NCBI RefSeq assembly: GCF_024362695.1
Contig: NW_026063241.1
Span: forward strand, 684,501-748,500
From: Pectinophora gossypiella
Taxonomy: Eukaryota > Arthropoda > Insecta > Lepidoptera > Gelechiidae
Direction of reading: 5' to 3'
Length of the DNA stretch: 64,000 bases
Positions 28,857 through 40,119 of this stretch are shown here, in pieces. The notes beneath the pieces were generated by a model, which was not told the origin of the DNA, did no database searches, and saw only the letters and a program-made list of their open reading frames with translations. Numbering within the stretch: position 1 is the first letter of the stretch; every line of letters starts with the position of its first letter. The position numbers were made by a program, and so were the translations under genes.

Positions 28857-31800
28857 TTAAAATATTGTGTCACAGTGCCCCCAAGGCAATGTTTTTACCT
28901 GATTTGAAAGTATTTGTCTCTTGTCGTCATTTCGAGATAGGATTAGTTTATTGACTTCTTGTGAAAACAATACATGCTTAATAGATCTTATGACATTCAT
29001 CTTACAACGCATTTTTTTATCTAGCAATAAACATTTAGTATAATCTGAAAATTCCATTTTTTTTGTAACACATTTAGTCACACCTTTTGCTTTTTTTATT
29101 TGCGTTTCCATGCTGTTTATACAATAAAGCTTTGCTCTCAAACCAACAAATTCATTTATTACATCTCCACCTAATTCATCTTTAAATAAACCAGGAACTT
29201 TTGCATTAACTCGGGGTATACCGTAAGGATTTCTTTCATCAAAATTACTAGTATCAAACTTCAATAGATTATTTCGTATATCTTCATAAAAGTCTTCTGT
29301 CTCAATTAAATACAAAAGACTATCAGTATCAGTGTAACAAAGTAGCGCTTTATTAGCATAATTTGCTTTCATGTATTCATAATGAAACTGATACAGGTGT
29401 TGTTTCGCATATTCTAAAACTGTAAATCCAATATATATCGGTCGATCTAATTCAATCTTTTCAGGTTTTAGCTGAATAGCTACAAAATTCTCTGAGAATA
29501 TAGATAAACTTTTAAAATTTGGTTTTGCAATAAGTTTTTCTGCTCCAATATGTTTATTTGTTGTATTAGTTACATCGCTCCATTTTGTCACTAATTTTAC
29601 ATCGACTTGCTTACGCTTATTTTCAATAGTTTTACCGAAAATAGCATTATTCATTAATTTAAAAAAATCTTTTTCGAATGACGTGTTACACATTTGACGA
29701 AGATTAGTATTTAAATCAATGTAATTTTTCAAAAAATCTCTTTGCTGAAAACAGAGAATTCGATGAATGTTTTTTAATTTAAGTCCATTTTGTAAGCATT
29801 TTTTTAAGTGGCAATAATGAATTACATAATATAAATTTGTCATATAAACTAGCAATTAATTTAGGGCTCTTACCGCCTGGTGGAGTAAATTTCTCAACAG
29901 CGAATGGTAAATCAGTATGCAGATTGTGTAAATAATCAGGGTACGCCAAGTCAACTTCTAAAATATAACCTAATTCAGAGTCATCTTCAATACGTAAAAC
30001 ATCGAAACCATTAATTTCATTCTGATCTAAAAATCTAAAGTCTGAAGTAGGCAGCATTTTTGTCATTGCATATCCATAAAGGTTATTACAGTCTAGATAT
30101 ATCAAATAACTTGATGATTTGTGTGCATCGTAATCTGGTAAATATTTATTATTAGGTCTTGCATAGCGCAGCGAACATTGAGCTAAACCTCCTCGTATTC
30201 CCTTTTCAAGCATACTGTAAATCTCCAAATTATTAATTAATTCTAGTTGAACACCTGTCAAAAGAAGCATAGCATCCCAACTTAGACCAGGTGAAGAAAC
30301 ATAGTAAGCAGGATCAAGTTTATAGTGATGTAAACTCATGTTTCTAAATTTCTCGAACACGTCACATAGTATAAGCACATCGCACTTTAAATATAAATCA
30401 GTATATTCGCCCAGAGAATGTAAATTGAATTCGTCCCAAATAATAAGAGCATGGTTATAATCTTCATCACTTAATGGCTCCATAGTCAAATTATTGTAAA
30501 AACATTCTTTTGTTGGTACTTGTTTATCGTTATATTTTGTCCAGGAGTCCATGTAATCGTATGGATAAACACCTTTTCGTCGCAGTAAATCAATTTGTCT
30601 TTTGTTATTTTGAAACTCTTTAGATAAATGTACAAAGTCTTGATCAGATAAACCTCTACATAGTACATCTAAACTTGTGCTAAGAAATTGGAAAGAGTCA
30701 ATAAATTTTATTTGAACCGAGTTTGTTCCTTTTCCACTTTCTATAATTTTCGTTATAGACATATATTTTTCCTTAGTTTTGGGTATGATCTTGATAGCGC
30801 CTTTATAATTAGCTAATTTTTCAATAAACAAATGTGAATCATATCCAGATAAGTTGTGAATGACAACTGGAATGAATGGACATAATTTACTTATCAAATT
30901 ACAGTATGAATGTGCTGCTCCTCTATATTCAGATGTGATGTGATCGTGATCGCGAACTCTGTCATCAAATAACAAATGATTACATATGTGACAAGTAGAC
31001 GTGTTCCAATAACTATGCTCCTGCTCTTTTGTCAACAGTTTCATTGGTTTCTTGCTACATGAGATTGATATTTCGTGTAAGCGTTTGGCATCTGCAACTA
31101 AATATTTGATGAACACTTCTATACAATCTAAACCTCTGTATGTGATAAACTTATTTAAATTTGGATCATGCGAACAGCATATGTAATACGCAAAACAAGA
31201 GGGTTGATGCTGTTTCAAGTTTCGAGTATATTCGGTATTATTCCCAGAGCAGTTAACCAGTAAGCTTTCAAAATCGGCATAAATTATAAAATTACTTTTT
31301 TGTTTCCTTTCGTAATTCTTGAAGTTAAGTACAGTATTCGCCTTCGGCAAAACTGTTAATATATTTGAACAATTATGAGAGGTGTATTTCGTTTCTTTCG
31401 CGAAAAATTGTAAACATGCTTCACACAAATACATTTTACCCTTATGTTGTGTAACTTGACGTCGTACTAGTCGTGCAAGATCTTTAATAAAACAATAATG
31501 TCCTTCACCATTTTTTTCAAAGTACAACAAATTGACATGTCTGTCTTTTCGTAAGTTTGTCAAATATAGAGGTCCAGTCACAGTAGCTTTCTTGTCTAAT
31601 CCATAAACGTTTACACTTATGCCAACATTATTTCTTTCAAATGTTTTTATGTCACTGGGCGATGGTGGAAACGACATACCTTCTACATTGAAAACAGAAA
31701 AGGGTTGCGGGTAAGAGCTTGTTCTGCAAACGTTTCTCTTTGCAGGATATAAAGCCGCCACAACACTCCATATAAAACAGTAATTATCTTTGTTTTTCAC

Positions 31801-32403
31801 ATTTAAACAACTCTTTGAATTTTTAATACGTAATGGCAATTCTATATAGGTACCACCTCTCATTGGAGAATATTTATTTATATTAACTTCTAAATGACTT
31901 ACTGAAAGAAACGTCCAACCAGATTCACAATGTTCAAATTCTGAAAGCTTACGTTTAAAAGTATCTATTAGATTGAAATATAGCTCATTTATATCGGTAT
32001 TGTGATACACTATTTCGTATTTTGTGTTGAAAGACTTTAAATGCTGCTCGCATGACTTAGGTAATATAAAATAAGCAAAAAACTCGAAATTCAATTTCAC
32101 ACAATGGTTATTCATTACTGATTTACTAATTACTCTTAAAATTCGATCTCGATTATCTTCTAGGAATCGCTCTGGAGTGAGGAAATCATCTTCCACCTCC
32201 GAAGGATTAATTCTATAAGTAACAATTCTGTTTTTAAAGGCACTCGCAATTATATCAATATTCTCAAATTCAGACTTTTTCAAACTATTCGATTTATGCA
32301 TATTCGATCTCAAATGATACTGATATTTTGTTCTCGGTATTTCAATATTACATTTATCACATTTCATTATTTCTTTGACGGGCCTTGGGGTACTGTGAAA
32401 CAT
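28857..32403 (-). pseudogene. POLB: Protein-primed DNA polymerase B, frame broken
   Basis: This is the replicative polymerase of the Polinton. The N-terminal frame (to 29779) has a Cys2-His2-like finger (MKCDKC and HLRSNMH), Exo I YADFESLL, an endonuclease-VII-like CHICNHLL..DHDH cluster, Exo II NLSGYDSHLF, Exo III YLKCDVLILCD and Pol motif A YLDCNNLYGY. The C-terminal frame (29855-28857) has Pol motif B FFKLMNNAIFGKT, motif C YTDTDS and KAKGV. Together they are near 1200 residues, the usual size. The frames differ by +1 around 29830-29845, so this copy is broken. I start at ATG 32403 because an acceptor-like TTCTCTTCACAG ends two bases before it. Confidence 0.9.
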
Positions 32404-32618
32404 AACTGTGAAGAGAAACAAAAAACACATATTGATCAAATACAATATATTGAGTTATAATATGCAATTAACAATAAAAAATATTAATAGAATATATTGC
32501 CTATTGCATAAAAAAGTACATGATTACACAGGTAGCAGCTAATTTAATATTTAACTTTCAGTAAGTACAATGAAAAATTAGAAGAATAGAAAAACAAAAC
32601 GCGCGAAAGGAAAGTATT
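32404..32618. other. Gene-free stretch between PolB and the next minus-strand gene
   Basis: AT-rich with no ORF. On the minus strand its PolB-proximal end is a pyrimidine tract closing in CAG, consistent with an intron end in the PolB leader. I could not choose a donor. Confidence 0.4.
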
Positions 32619-33515
32619 TTAAAAATAGGAGCCTATGAATGTAGGCGGACAATTTTTAAATTCTTTGCGCGTTGCGCTAATATATTTTGACAGATGCTGC
32701 CAAGCATCAGTATCGTCATCAGTTCTATTTTTTATAGTGACGATAGCATGCCTCCATCGATTGATGGCGGACACCTTCTCGACTTCGTCACACTTATATA
32801 TTTTCATCTCAATATAATGTGATCCTTTTTTATCTTCGTCTGCTTGTCGAGCTAGACCATTCGCCACGCGCCTAGTCAAGTAAGAATAGAGTGGTGTGAA
32901 TTTCTTATTACCAGATGAACTGGGTTCCTCAGTCTCATCCTCGCTGTCAGTACCGAATAGTTCCCGAGCTGTTGGTTTTTTGTGGACAGGTACTGGGCTG
33001 ATGCTTGGCATACTGCGACCGCTGGGCTTACTCTTCTTTGATGAGCTCGACTCACTAGCCGCAGAAGATTTCCCACGTTTCTTCGTATTCTCTGGTTTTC
33101 TAACCGCTTCAACTTCATCGTCGTCCGAAGCAAAGAGATGGTCGGCTGTTGTCTTTGACCTGAGAATAAACAAATAAAAAAAATGATATGTTTGTTATGT
33201 TTTCTATTTCTCTAATTGTTCATTCTATTCACCATTCATCTACTTATAAATTCGTGTATTCATACATGAATATATTTACCTACTGATCAACTCTTGTAAT
33301 CATTCAATTAATCTAATTATTTATTCATGTAATTTATGTATTCATCTACTCATCTATTCATCTATCCATCTATTCGTCTAAACATCTGCTCATCTACTCA
33401 TCGCCTCATCTATTCAACTACTCATCTATTCATACATTCGCCAATTCATATATACCCCCCACAGATTAAGCGTATAGGTATAAAACTTGATGTAGTTGTA
33501 GGTAAGTACTTACAT
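32619..33515 (-). CDS. Polinton two-exon gene with start codon split by an intron (unknown function)
   Basis: Exon 2 runs 33159-32619. The open frame would allow an ATG at 33173, but that ATG lies in a polypyrimidine tract ending CTCAG, a strong acceptor. A GTAAGT donor is found on the minus strand at 33513-33508, preceded by AAAAT. Joining there completes an ATG across the junction (AT from 33515-33514, G at 33159) and gives a 180-residue protein starting MSKTTADHLF. It has a Ser/Lys-rich low-complexity part with SSSSKKSKPS, a second acidic block FGTDSEDETEEPSSS, and a C-terminal domain with HYIEMKIYKCDEVEK. No family recognised. It is divergent to the gene at 34171. Confidence 0.6.
33160..33513 (-). 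repeat. Intron with (TCATCTATTC)-type minisatellite
   Basis: Between the proposed donor and acceptor the plus strand is filled, from about 33215 to 33455, with imperfect copies of CATCTATTCA/CATCTACTCA. It explains why no ORF is visible and is consistent with an untranslated intron. Confidence 0.55.
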
Positions 33516-34098
33516 TTTAACTGTAGTGCAGCAAGTAGGTAGCTCTGGACTCTGGAAGTCTTAAAGGTCTCACTGTTGCAACTTGTAGGCGATCGAGGAG
33601 TATGGTGATTGTGCTCCGGTGCACTCGGTTTTATTAACAGTAAATCACGTGGATTCATCCCTTTTACGATTTTAAGATGCGTGATCAATTGTTTATATTG
33701 CAAAGTTTGCAATTCAAAACTAGCAACATTTGCATCAACCTACATAAACACCTTACTCACTATACAGATTCGATTTATCGGTACAATTTGTCAGGCAAAT
33801 TCGTCGATATGATACTGAAACTCATTAAAATTCTTGCATATTTTTTTATGTTACGTAAACAGTTAGGTGGCGAATTCGAAAACTTATCTGGGAACAGATT
33901 TTATTTGCACTCGAATATCATATCGACTAATCGAATCATATGCAGTGGACAAAGGCCTTTATTTGCCTAGCGACGCGCCATAATGTCAGATAGTAATCGG
34001 ATAGAGGATGATACTGTATTAGGGAAAGTGCTGAATATCGTAGGTATTCGAGGAAACTAGACTTCAAAATTTTAATTTTGTTTGTTTACGGTAATGCG
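33516..34098. other. Intergenic region between divergent Polinton genes
   Basis: About 0.6 kb with no conserved coding frame. It probably holds promoters for both directions and the leader of the minus-strand gene. A TTTATA at about 33687 could be a minus-strand TATA. Short plus-strand ORFs here have no recognisable features. Confidence 0.4.
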
Positions 34099-34106
34099 TA
34101 TATAAA
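34099..34106 (+). promoter_or_regulatory. TATA box of the plus-strand Polinton gene
   Basis: TATATAAA lies 72 bp upstream of the ATG at 34171. About 30 bp downstream is CAGCACTTTG, an arthropod initiator-like site, which would give a leader of about 40 nt. Confidence 0.6.
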
Positions 34107-34170
34107 GCGGGTTGCTAAAGTAAAAACCAGCACTTTGTCTACGGTTTGAACGCGTGTAACACTCCGAAGA

Positions 34171-34629
34171 ATGTCGGTAAGTACTTACAAATAATAAACT
34201 AACATAAAACAGTCTAATGTTTTATTAAATGAACACTACATTTTTGACGATTATTATCTTTTACAGGACTCAGGAGATCTATTCAACTTTGTCCCGAGGA
34301 ATGATCCCACGCCGTCGCATAGAAATGCTGCGGTAGACAATCGACACGATTCTTCCCGCAAGAGGCCGAAAAATAACACCGCATTATATTCATTCATGAA
34401 AAAGCCTACACGACGTGGTGGACTTAAAATTATTCGAATCGAAATTTACGATGCTGATAAAATCGAAAATGCTGTTGAACACTCGATGTGTAAGTGTGAT
34501 GCAGAATTATGTGTACAACACGTAGTTAAAAACATTTTATTAGATGATGTGTATAAGGGTACACGCGATGTTATTAACAAAATTGAAGAAAGCTTAGCGT
34601 CGGATAGTTATAATGGATATACTCTGTAA
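34171..34629 (+). CDS. Polinton plus-strand two-exon gene (unknown function)
   Basis: The start ATGTCG at 34171-34176 is followed directly by a perfect donor GTAAGT. A 90-bp AT-rich intron (34177-34266) ends in TTTTACAG. Exon 2 from 34267 continues in frame to a stop at 34627-34629, giving 122 residues. A GTCCCGAGG/RKRPKNN basic part precedes MKKPTRRGGLKIIRIEIYDADK, which resembles the IEMKIYKCDEVE segment of the divergent partner gene. No known family. An AATAAATAAA polyadenylation signal follows at about 34674. It is the only plus-strand gene in the Polinton, with its own TATA box, suggesting a separately timed (early or regulatory) gene. Confidence 0.65.
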
Positions 34630-34639
34630 AACTCTAACT

Positions 34640-35545
34640 ATTAAGTATATAATTATAGATTTGTCTGAAAAATTAAATAAATAAAACCATGCGTTGTACG
34701 GATTCAATAGTTTTATTTCACTTACACACATGCTATCCATATTGACTGAAATGACTAAGGCTCAATTTTTTAAATATAGTGTTCATCTGAAATTGTAGTA
34801 CAGCATCAAGAGCCTACTATTATAAATTAAAATCTTTTAAACTATTACTATGATACGTAACTGGCTGTGGATTATACTTTGAATATGTTTGTTCACTTGA
34901 GTCGCTCTATTTGTATCGACCCTTAGAAATAGCTGCACTCGGGGGAGACTAACGCACATATTCGGTCGATATTATTGACATACGCAGATGAAATAATTCA
35001 GTTATTGTAGATAAGCTTATAAGGAAAGTTCTTGCAGCGACCAGCAACAAATAAACTTTGAACGCACAGTGGTTTCTTACAACGATAAGTTATTTATATT
35101 AAAAAATCTAAACTAACCGAATATGTGTGTACGACACATTTTCATTGTCATATCACAAGTCAGGTCTTCCGTAAAAGGACAGTGTTTGTAAATATAAACT
35201 ATCTCGCTGCGTTTTACTGATGTCAGTCTTGGGGCCGATTTGCTTAGTATGTAATAGATTGATTTATTAATAGATTGACTAAGTAAGTTTTTGAATAGAC
35301 GATAATTGATAACAGCTTATTTGAAATTATTAGTATGTTATAACAATTAGATACCCCCCACTTATGATCATTGACAAGAATTAGAAGAGTGCAGATTATT
35401 ATTATTATATAGTATAAATAAATGATTACTTTAAGTTTTCGAAACATTGATGGTAGCAAACAGTTCTTTTGAATAGAATAGACGATTGTGAAAATGTGAT
35501 ATCTTATAGTTTTTAAATAGATGATAATAACTCTTTTGAATAGAA
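34640..35545. other. Right gene-free region of the Polinton with subterminal repeats
   Basis: I see no supported gene. From about 35260 the sequence contains imperfect copies of TTTTGAATAGAAGATTGTGA that run into the right inverted repeat (for example near 35467, 35533, 35590). They could be binding sites for a terminal-protein or replication factor, which is speculative. Confidence 0.5.
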
Positions 35546-35683
35546 GATTGTGAATATACCTCTTAATCAGAATATATGAAAATACGTCTTTGAATAGAAT
35601 ATTGTGAATATACTATTCATTCAAATGGTAAAATTGGGGGTTCTGGATCTTTTCTGATCCAGAATCCCCAATTTTACACTACT
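35546..35683. repeat. Polinton right terminal inverted repeat
   Basis: Reverse complement of 16353-16491, with the same internal 22-bp hairpin (35628-35677). It ends CACTACT at 35683. Confidence 0.9.
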
Positions 35684-35689
35684 TATTAG
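35684..35689. repeat. Polinton target-site duplication, right (TATTAG)
   Basis: Identical to 16347-16352. Confidence 0.9.
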
Positions 35690-35777
35690 GGATAAAAAAC
35701 AGTTATACAATAGGTAATACTTAAGATAATATTAGTCTAAGTTACAACTAAATGTATAACCAACTGGGATATCCACA

Positions 35778-35808
35778 TCCATACTAATATTATAAATGCG
35801 AAAGTAAC

Positions 35809-35853
<45 letters not shown>

Positions 35854-37383
35854 TACTCTTTCACGCCTAAACGGCTCAACGGATTTTGATGAAATTTGGT
35901 ATGGTGATAGATGATAACCTAGAAATGGTCATAGGCTATAAATAATCACGCCATCGTTCTTAGGGGGTAGGCAGTTGGCAGATAACTAAATTGATTTAGT
36001 GATTTGTAGTCGTTTTTGTTGGGACTTTTGCTCTTTCACGTCTAAACGGCTGAACGGATTTTAATGAAATTTAGTAAGGTAATAGTTGGTTATCTAAAAA
36101 CGGTTGTACGATCAAATTGATCACGTCATCGTACTTAGGGGGTAGGAAGTAGGCAGAAAACTGAATTGAGTTAGTGATTTTTTTATGGTTTTTGCTGGGA
36201 GTTTTGTCTATCATGCCTAAACGGCTCAACGGATTTTGATGAAATTTAGTTAGCTGATAGATAGTAATCTAGAAAAGGATATGGCCTATTAATATTTATG
36301 CTATCGTACTTAAGGCGTAGGCAGTAGACAGAAAACTAATTAGATTAGTGATTTTTAATTGTTTGTTTTAAAAGTTTGCCTCATTCACGCCTTAACGTCT
36401 GAACGGAATTTTATAAGACTTGGTTAATTTAAAGATAGGATCTTAGGCACGGACACAGGCTACTTTTTATGGCGGGAAAATACCTCATTCCCGCGGAAAT
36501 CTAGATTTCGTGATCGTGTCAAGAAGCGCATGACGCCATAGCTACTGGAATGATTTCGATGTTTTTTTTTAAACTGAGTGACTTCAAGTTAGTATTTGAT
36601 CACTTTTCTAACTTAGAGGGTAGGTAGGCGCCATAATTTAGGGAATTTATGATAAAATTTTGATGCAACTGTCTTTATTAAACAGTTATATCTCATTCCT
36701 ACAGGAACCTACACATAGCTATAGCTAGCTATCTATTAACATTAAAACTCTTTCTAGAATCACATTACGCCAATTAATTGATCTGATTTGTATAAGTTTT
36801 TTTATTCAACTGACTGTTACATTACATACAGATAAAATCTAATTACTTACACCACATAATTAATATAGTACTACATGACTAGCTACGCTTTAAACTTGAG
36901 GAGGTAATTCGATAGACATTTATACGAACTTTAAGCCCAGTAATCAATCATAGTAATAAGGTAATACTCATTTTAGACAAAGAAACGGATAGGTAATCAG
37001 TTCGTCAACGAAATTATAACACCTACACTTAGTTTGTTTACTATTTAACGAGGGAAAATAATCCTTACTAATATTATAAATGCGAAAGTAACTCTGTCCT
37101 GTCTGTCTGTTTCGCTTTCCCGCTTAAACCTCTCAACCGATTTTGATTAAATTTAGCACAGACAATCTTTAGACCCTGAGAAAGAAAATAGGATACCTTT
37201 TATTGCGAAAAGAAGGGACGAAGAGATTGAAATAGGGGTTGAAAGTTTGTATGGGATATTTTAATCTATACTTATAATAAATCTGTAGAGAGGTCAATTC
37301 TGTACATTAAATATTTTTTCAAAATAACTATCAGGGGGTGATAAGTGGTCGATACTGATGCCAAAAATGCAATCAGTAAAATT

Positions 37384-37440
<57 letters not shown>

Positions 37441-39859
37441 ATGTTCCTTATAGAAACAAAACCTACTGGACGGATTTTAATGAAACTTAGTACAATTATT
37501 CTTCACACTCCTGGACAGGTTATAGTATACTTTTCATCACGCTACAATCAATAGGAGCAGAGTAGTGAAGGGAAATTCTTTTGTATGAAAAATCTAAACC
37601 ACTCAAGTTAGACGTTTGAAATTTGGCATGCAGGTACCTTAGATACCGTAGAGGTACACTAAGAAAGGAATTCCCGAAAATCCTACGGGAACGGGAATTA
37701 GCGGGAAAATCCTTTTGTATGAAAAATCTAAACCACTCAAGTTAGACGTTTGAAATTTGGCATGCAGGTACTTTAGTAAACTTAAAGCTTAGTTGCAACA
37801 GGATATTACAAAATTCCCACGGGAACGGTAGTTAGCGGGAAAATCCTTTTGTATGAAAAATCTAAACCACTCAAGTTAGACAATTGAAATTTGGCATGCA
37901 AGTACCTTAAGTACCGTAGAGGTGCACTAAGAAAGGAATTCCCAAAATTCTCACGGGAACGGGAATTAGCGGGAAAATCCTTTTGTATGAAAAATCTAAA
38001 CCACTCAAGTTAGACAATTGAAATTTGGCATGCAAGTACCTTAAGTACCGTAGAGGTGCACTAAGAAAGGAATTCCCAAAATTCTCACGGGAACGGGAAT
38101 TAGCGGGAAAATCCTTTTGTATGAAAAATCTAAACCACTCAAGTTAGACGTTTGAAATTTGGCATGCAGATACCTTAAGTACCGTAGTGGTGCACTAAGA
38201 AAGGAATTCCCGAAATTCCCACGAGAACGGGAATTAGCGGGAAAATCCTTTTGTATGAAAAATCTTAACCACTCAAGTTAGACCTTTGAAATTTGTCATG
38301 CAGGTACCTTAGGTACCGTGGAGGTGCACTAAGAAAGGAATTCCCAAATTCCCACGGGAACGCGAATTAACGGGAAAATCCTTTTGTATGAAAAATCTAA
38401 ACCACTCAAGTTAGACGTTTGAAATTTGGCATGCAGGTACTTTAGTAAACTTAAAGCTTAGTTGCAACTGGATATTACAAAATTCCCACGGGAACGGTAG
38501 TTAGCGGGAAAAAACATTTGTATGAAAAAATCAAATCTAAATAAAAGGAGAAACTGACTGACACAGTGACTGACATATATCAACGCATAGCCTGAACGGC
38601 TAAACGTAGGCATTTGAAATTTGGAAGGGACATAGCTTAGGTACCGTAGAGGTGCACTAAGAAAGGAATTCCCAAAATTCTCACGGGAACGGGAATTAGC
38701 GGGAAAATCCTTTTGTATGAAAAATCTAAACCACTCAAGTTAGACGTTAGAAATTTGGCATGCAGATACCTTAAGTACCGTAGTGGTGCACTAAGAAAGG
38801 AATTCCCGAAATTCCCACGAGAACGGGAATTAGCGGGAAAATCCTTTTGTATGAAAAATCTAAACCACTCAAGTTAGACCTTTGAAATTTGTCATGCAGG
38901 TACCTTAGATACCGTGGAGGTGCACTAAGAAAGGAATTCCCAAATTCCCACGGGAACGCGAATTAACGGGAAAATCCTTTTGTATGAAAAATCTAAACCA
39001 CTCAAGTTAGACGTTTGAAATTTGGCATGCAGGTACTTTAGTAAACTTAAAGCTTAGTTGCAACAGGATATTACAAAATTCCCACGGGAACGGTAGTTAG
39101 CGGGAAAAAACATTTGTATGAAAAAATCAAATCTAAATAAAAAAGAGAAACTGACTGACTCAGTGACTGACATATATCAACGCATAGCCTGAACAGCTAA
39201 ACGTAGGCATTTGAAATTTGGAAGGGACATAGCTTAGGTACCGTAGAGGTGCACTAAGAAAGGAATTCCCGGAATTCCCACGGCAACGGAAATTAGCGGG
39301 AAAATCTTTTTGTATGAAAAATCTAAACCGCTTAAGTTAGACGCTTGAAATTTGGCATGCAGGTACCTTAGTTAACTTAAAGCTTAGTTGCAACAGGATA
39401 TTGCAAAATTCCCACGGAAACGGGAGTTAGTGGGAAAAAAACATTTGTATGAAAAAATCGAAAGCGCGTAAGATAGATATTTTCAATTCAATTAAATTAA
39501 ATTATTTATTGCATTCCATGTAGTACAATAGGGTGTTACATAGGCATAGGAACTAAAACATGGACCCTATAGGGCACAGCAACGTTGAAGGGAAGAGAGG
39601 AAGTGTGTATTAAAATTAAAACTCAATGAACAATCAATTAAAAAAAAAACAATTCAATCAATTGATTCAATCTAGCACGCATGCATACCTTAGTAAATAT
39701 AAAGTTTATTTTTGGCTGTATTTTGAAAAATGGGAGTTATTGGGAAAAAAAAATGTACTTATGAAAAAATCTAAACTGCATAAGTATGCACTCCCACATA
39801 CACAAAGATCTCTCTCTTATATAACACGCCACGCGGACGAAGTCGCGGGCAAAAGCTAG
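35778..39859 (+). mobile_element. Non-autonomous Helitron, copy 2
   Basis: Same structure and nearly the same sequence as 6539-10588: TCCATACTAATATTATAAAT start (A before), longer (TGTC)n tracts, internal second 5' end at 37062, 134-bp satellite, inserted short retroposon (about 39485-39680) and a CGCGGAC GAA GTCGCG hairpin before CTAG (39856-39859), followed by T. It differs from copy 1 mainly in satellite unit number and microsatellite length. It begins 88 bp beyond the Polinton's right target duplication. Confidence 0.85.
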
Positions 39860-40119
39860 TATTAATATAATCGAAGTGGTAAATAGTGAGTAAGACGGAA
39901 GCATGCACTCGTACACCATAACAACCAAAAAATAATAATTATTATGAGCTTGAAAGTTTTTGAAACTGGATGTTAGAGATACACCTTCGCACAGAAACCA
40001 CTGAATGGGCATAATGAGACTATGCACTAATATACATAGTATAAATTCCTGAATAACACACAAAAAGTAATAAAAAAAAAGAAACTAAACTACGAAAAAT
40101 AATGAACAAGGATACGTTG

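Larger units (their letters stand above)
16353..35683 (-). mobile_element. Polinton/Maverick (adintovirus-like) DNA transposon, 19.3 kb, with nested LINE
   Basis: The element begins with AG and ends with CT, has 139-bp terminal inverted repeats and a perfect TATTAG duplication. It carries the complete Polinton core: protein-primed PolB, retroviral integrase, adenain-like protease, A32-like ATPase, major and minor capsid proteins, plus PLA2-like and pX-like virion proteins. Almost all genes lie on the minus strand; one small gene lies on plus. About 4.4 kb is a nested LINE, so the element itself is about 14.9 kb, in the usual 15-20 kb range. Frame breaks in integrase, PolB and a coiled-coil gene show it is a fossil, although capsid, ATPase and PLA2 frames are open. 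Confidence 0.95.

Noticed and set aside
33336..33542. Plus-strand ORF rich in Ser/Thr/His
   Set aside because: Translation of the CATCTATTCA minisatellite inside the proposed intron.
35244..35459. 71-codon hydrophobic minus-strand ORF in the right Polinton region
   Set aside because: Ile/Tyr/Leu runs come from AT-rich subterminal sequence; no conserved neighbour relation or start context.
39737..40063. 108-codon minus-strand ORF across the right end of Helitron copy 2
   Set aside because: It crosses the Helitron boundary and has no recognisable protein features.
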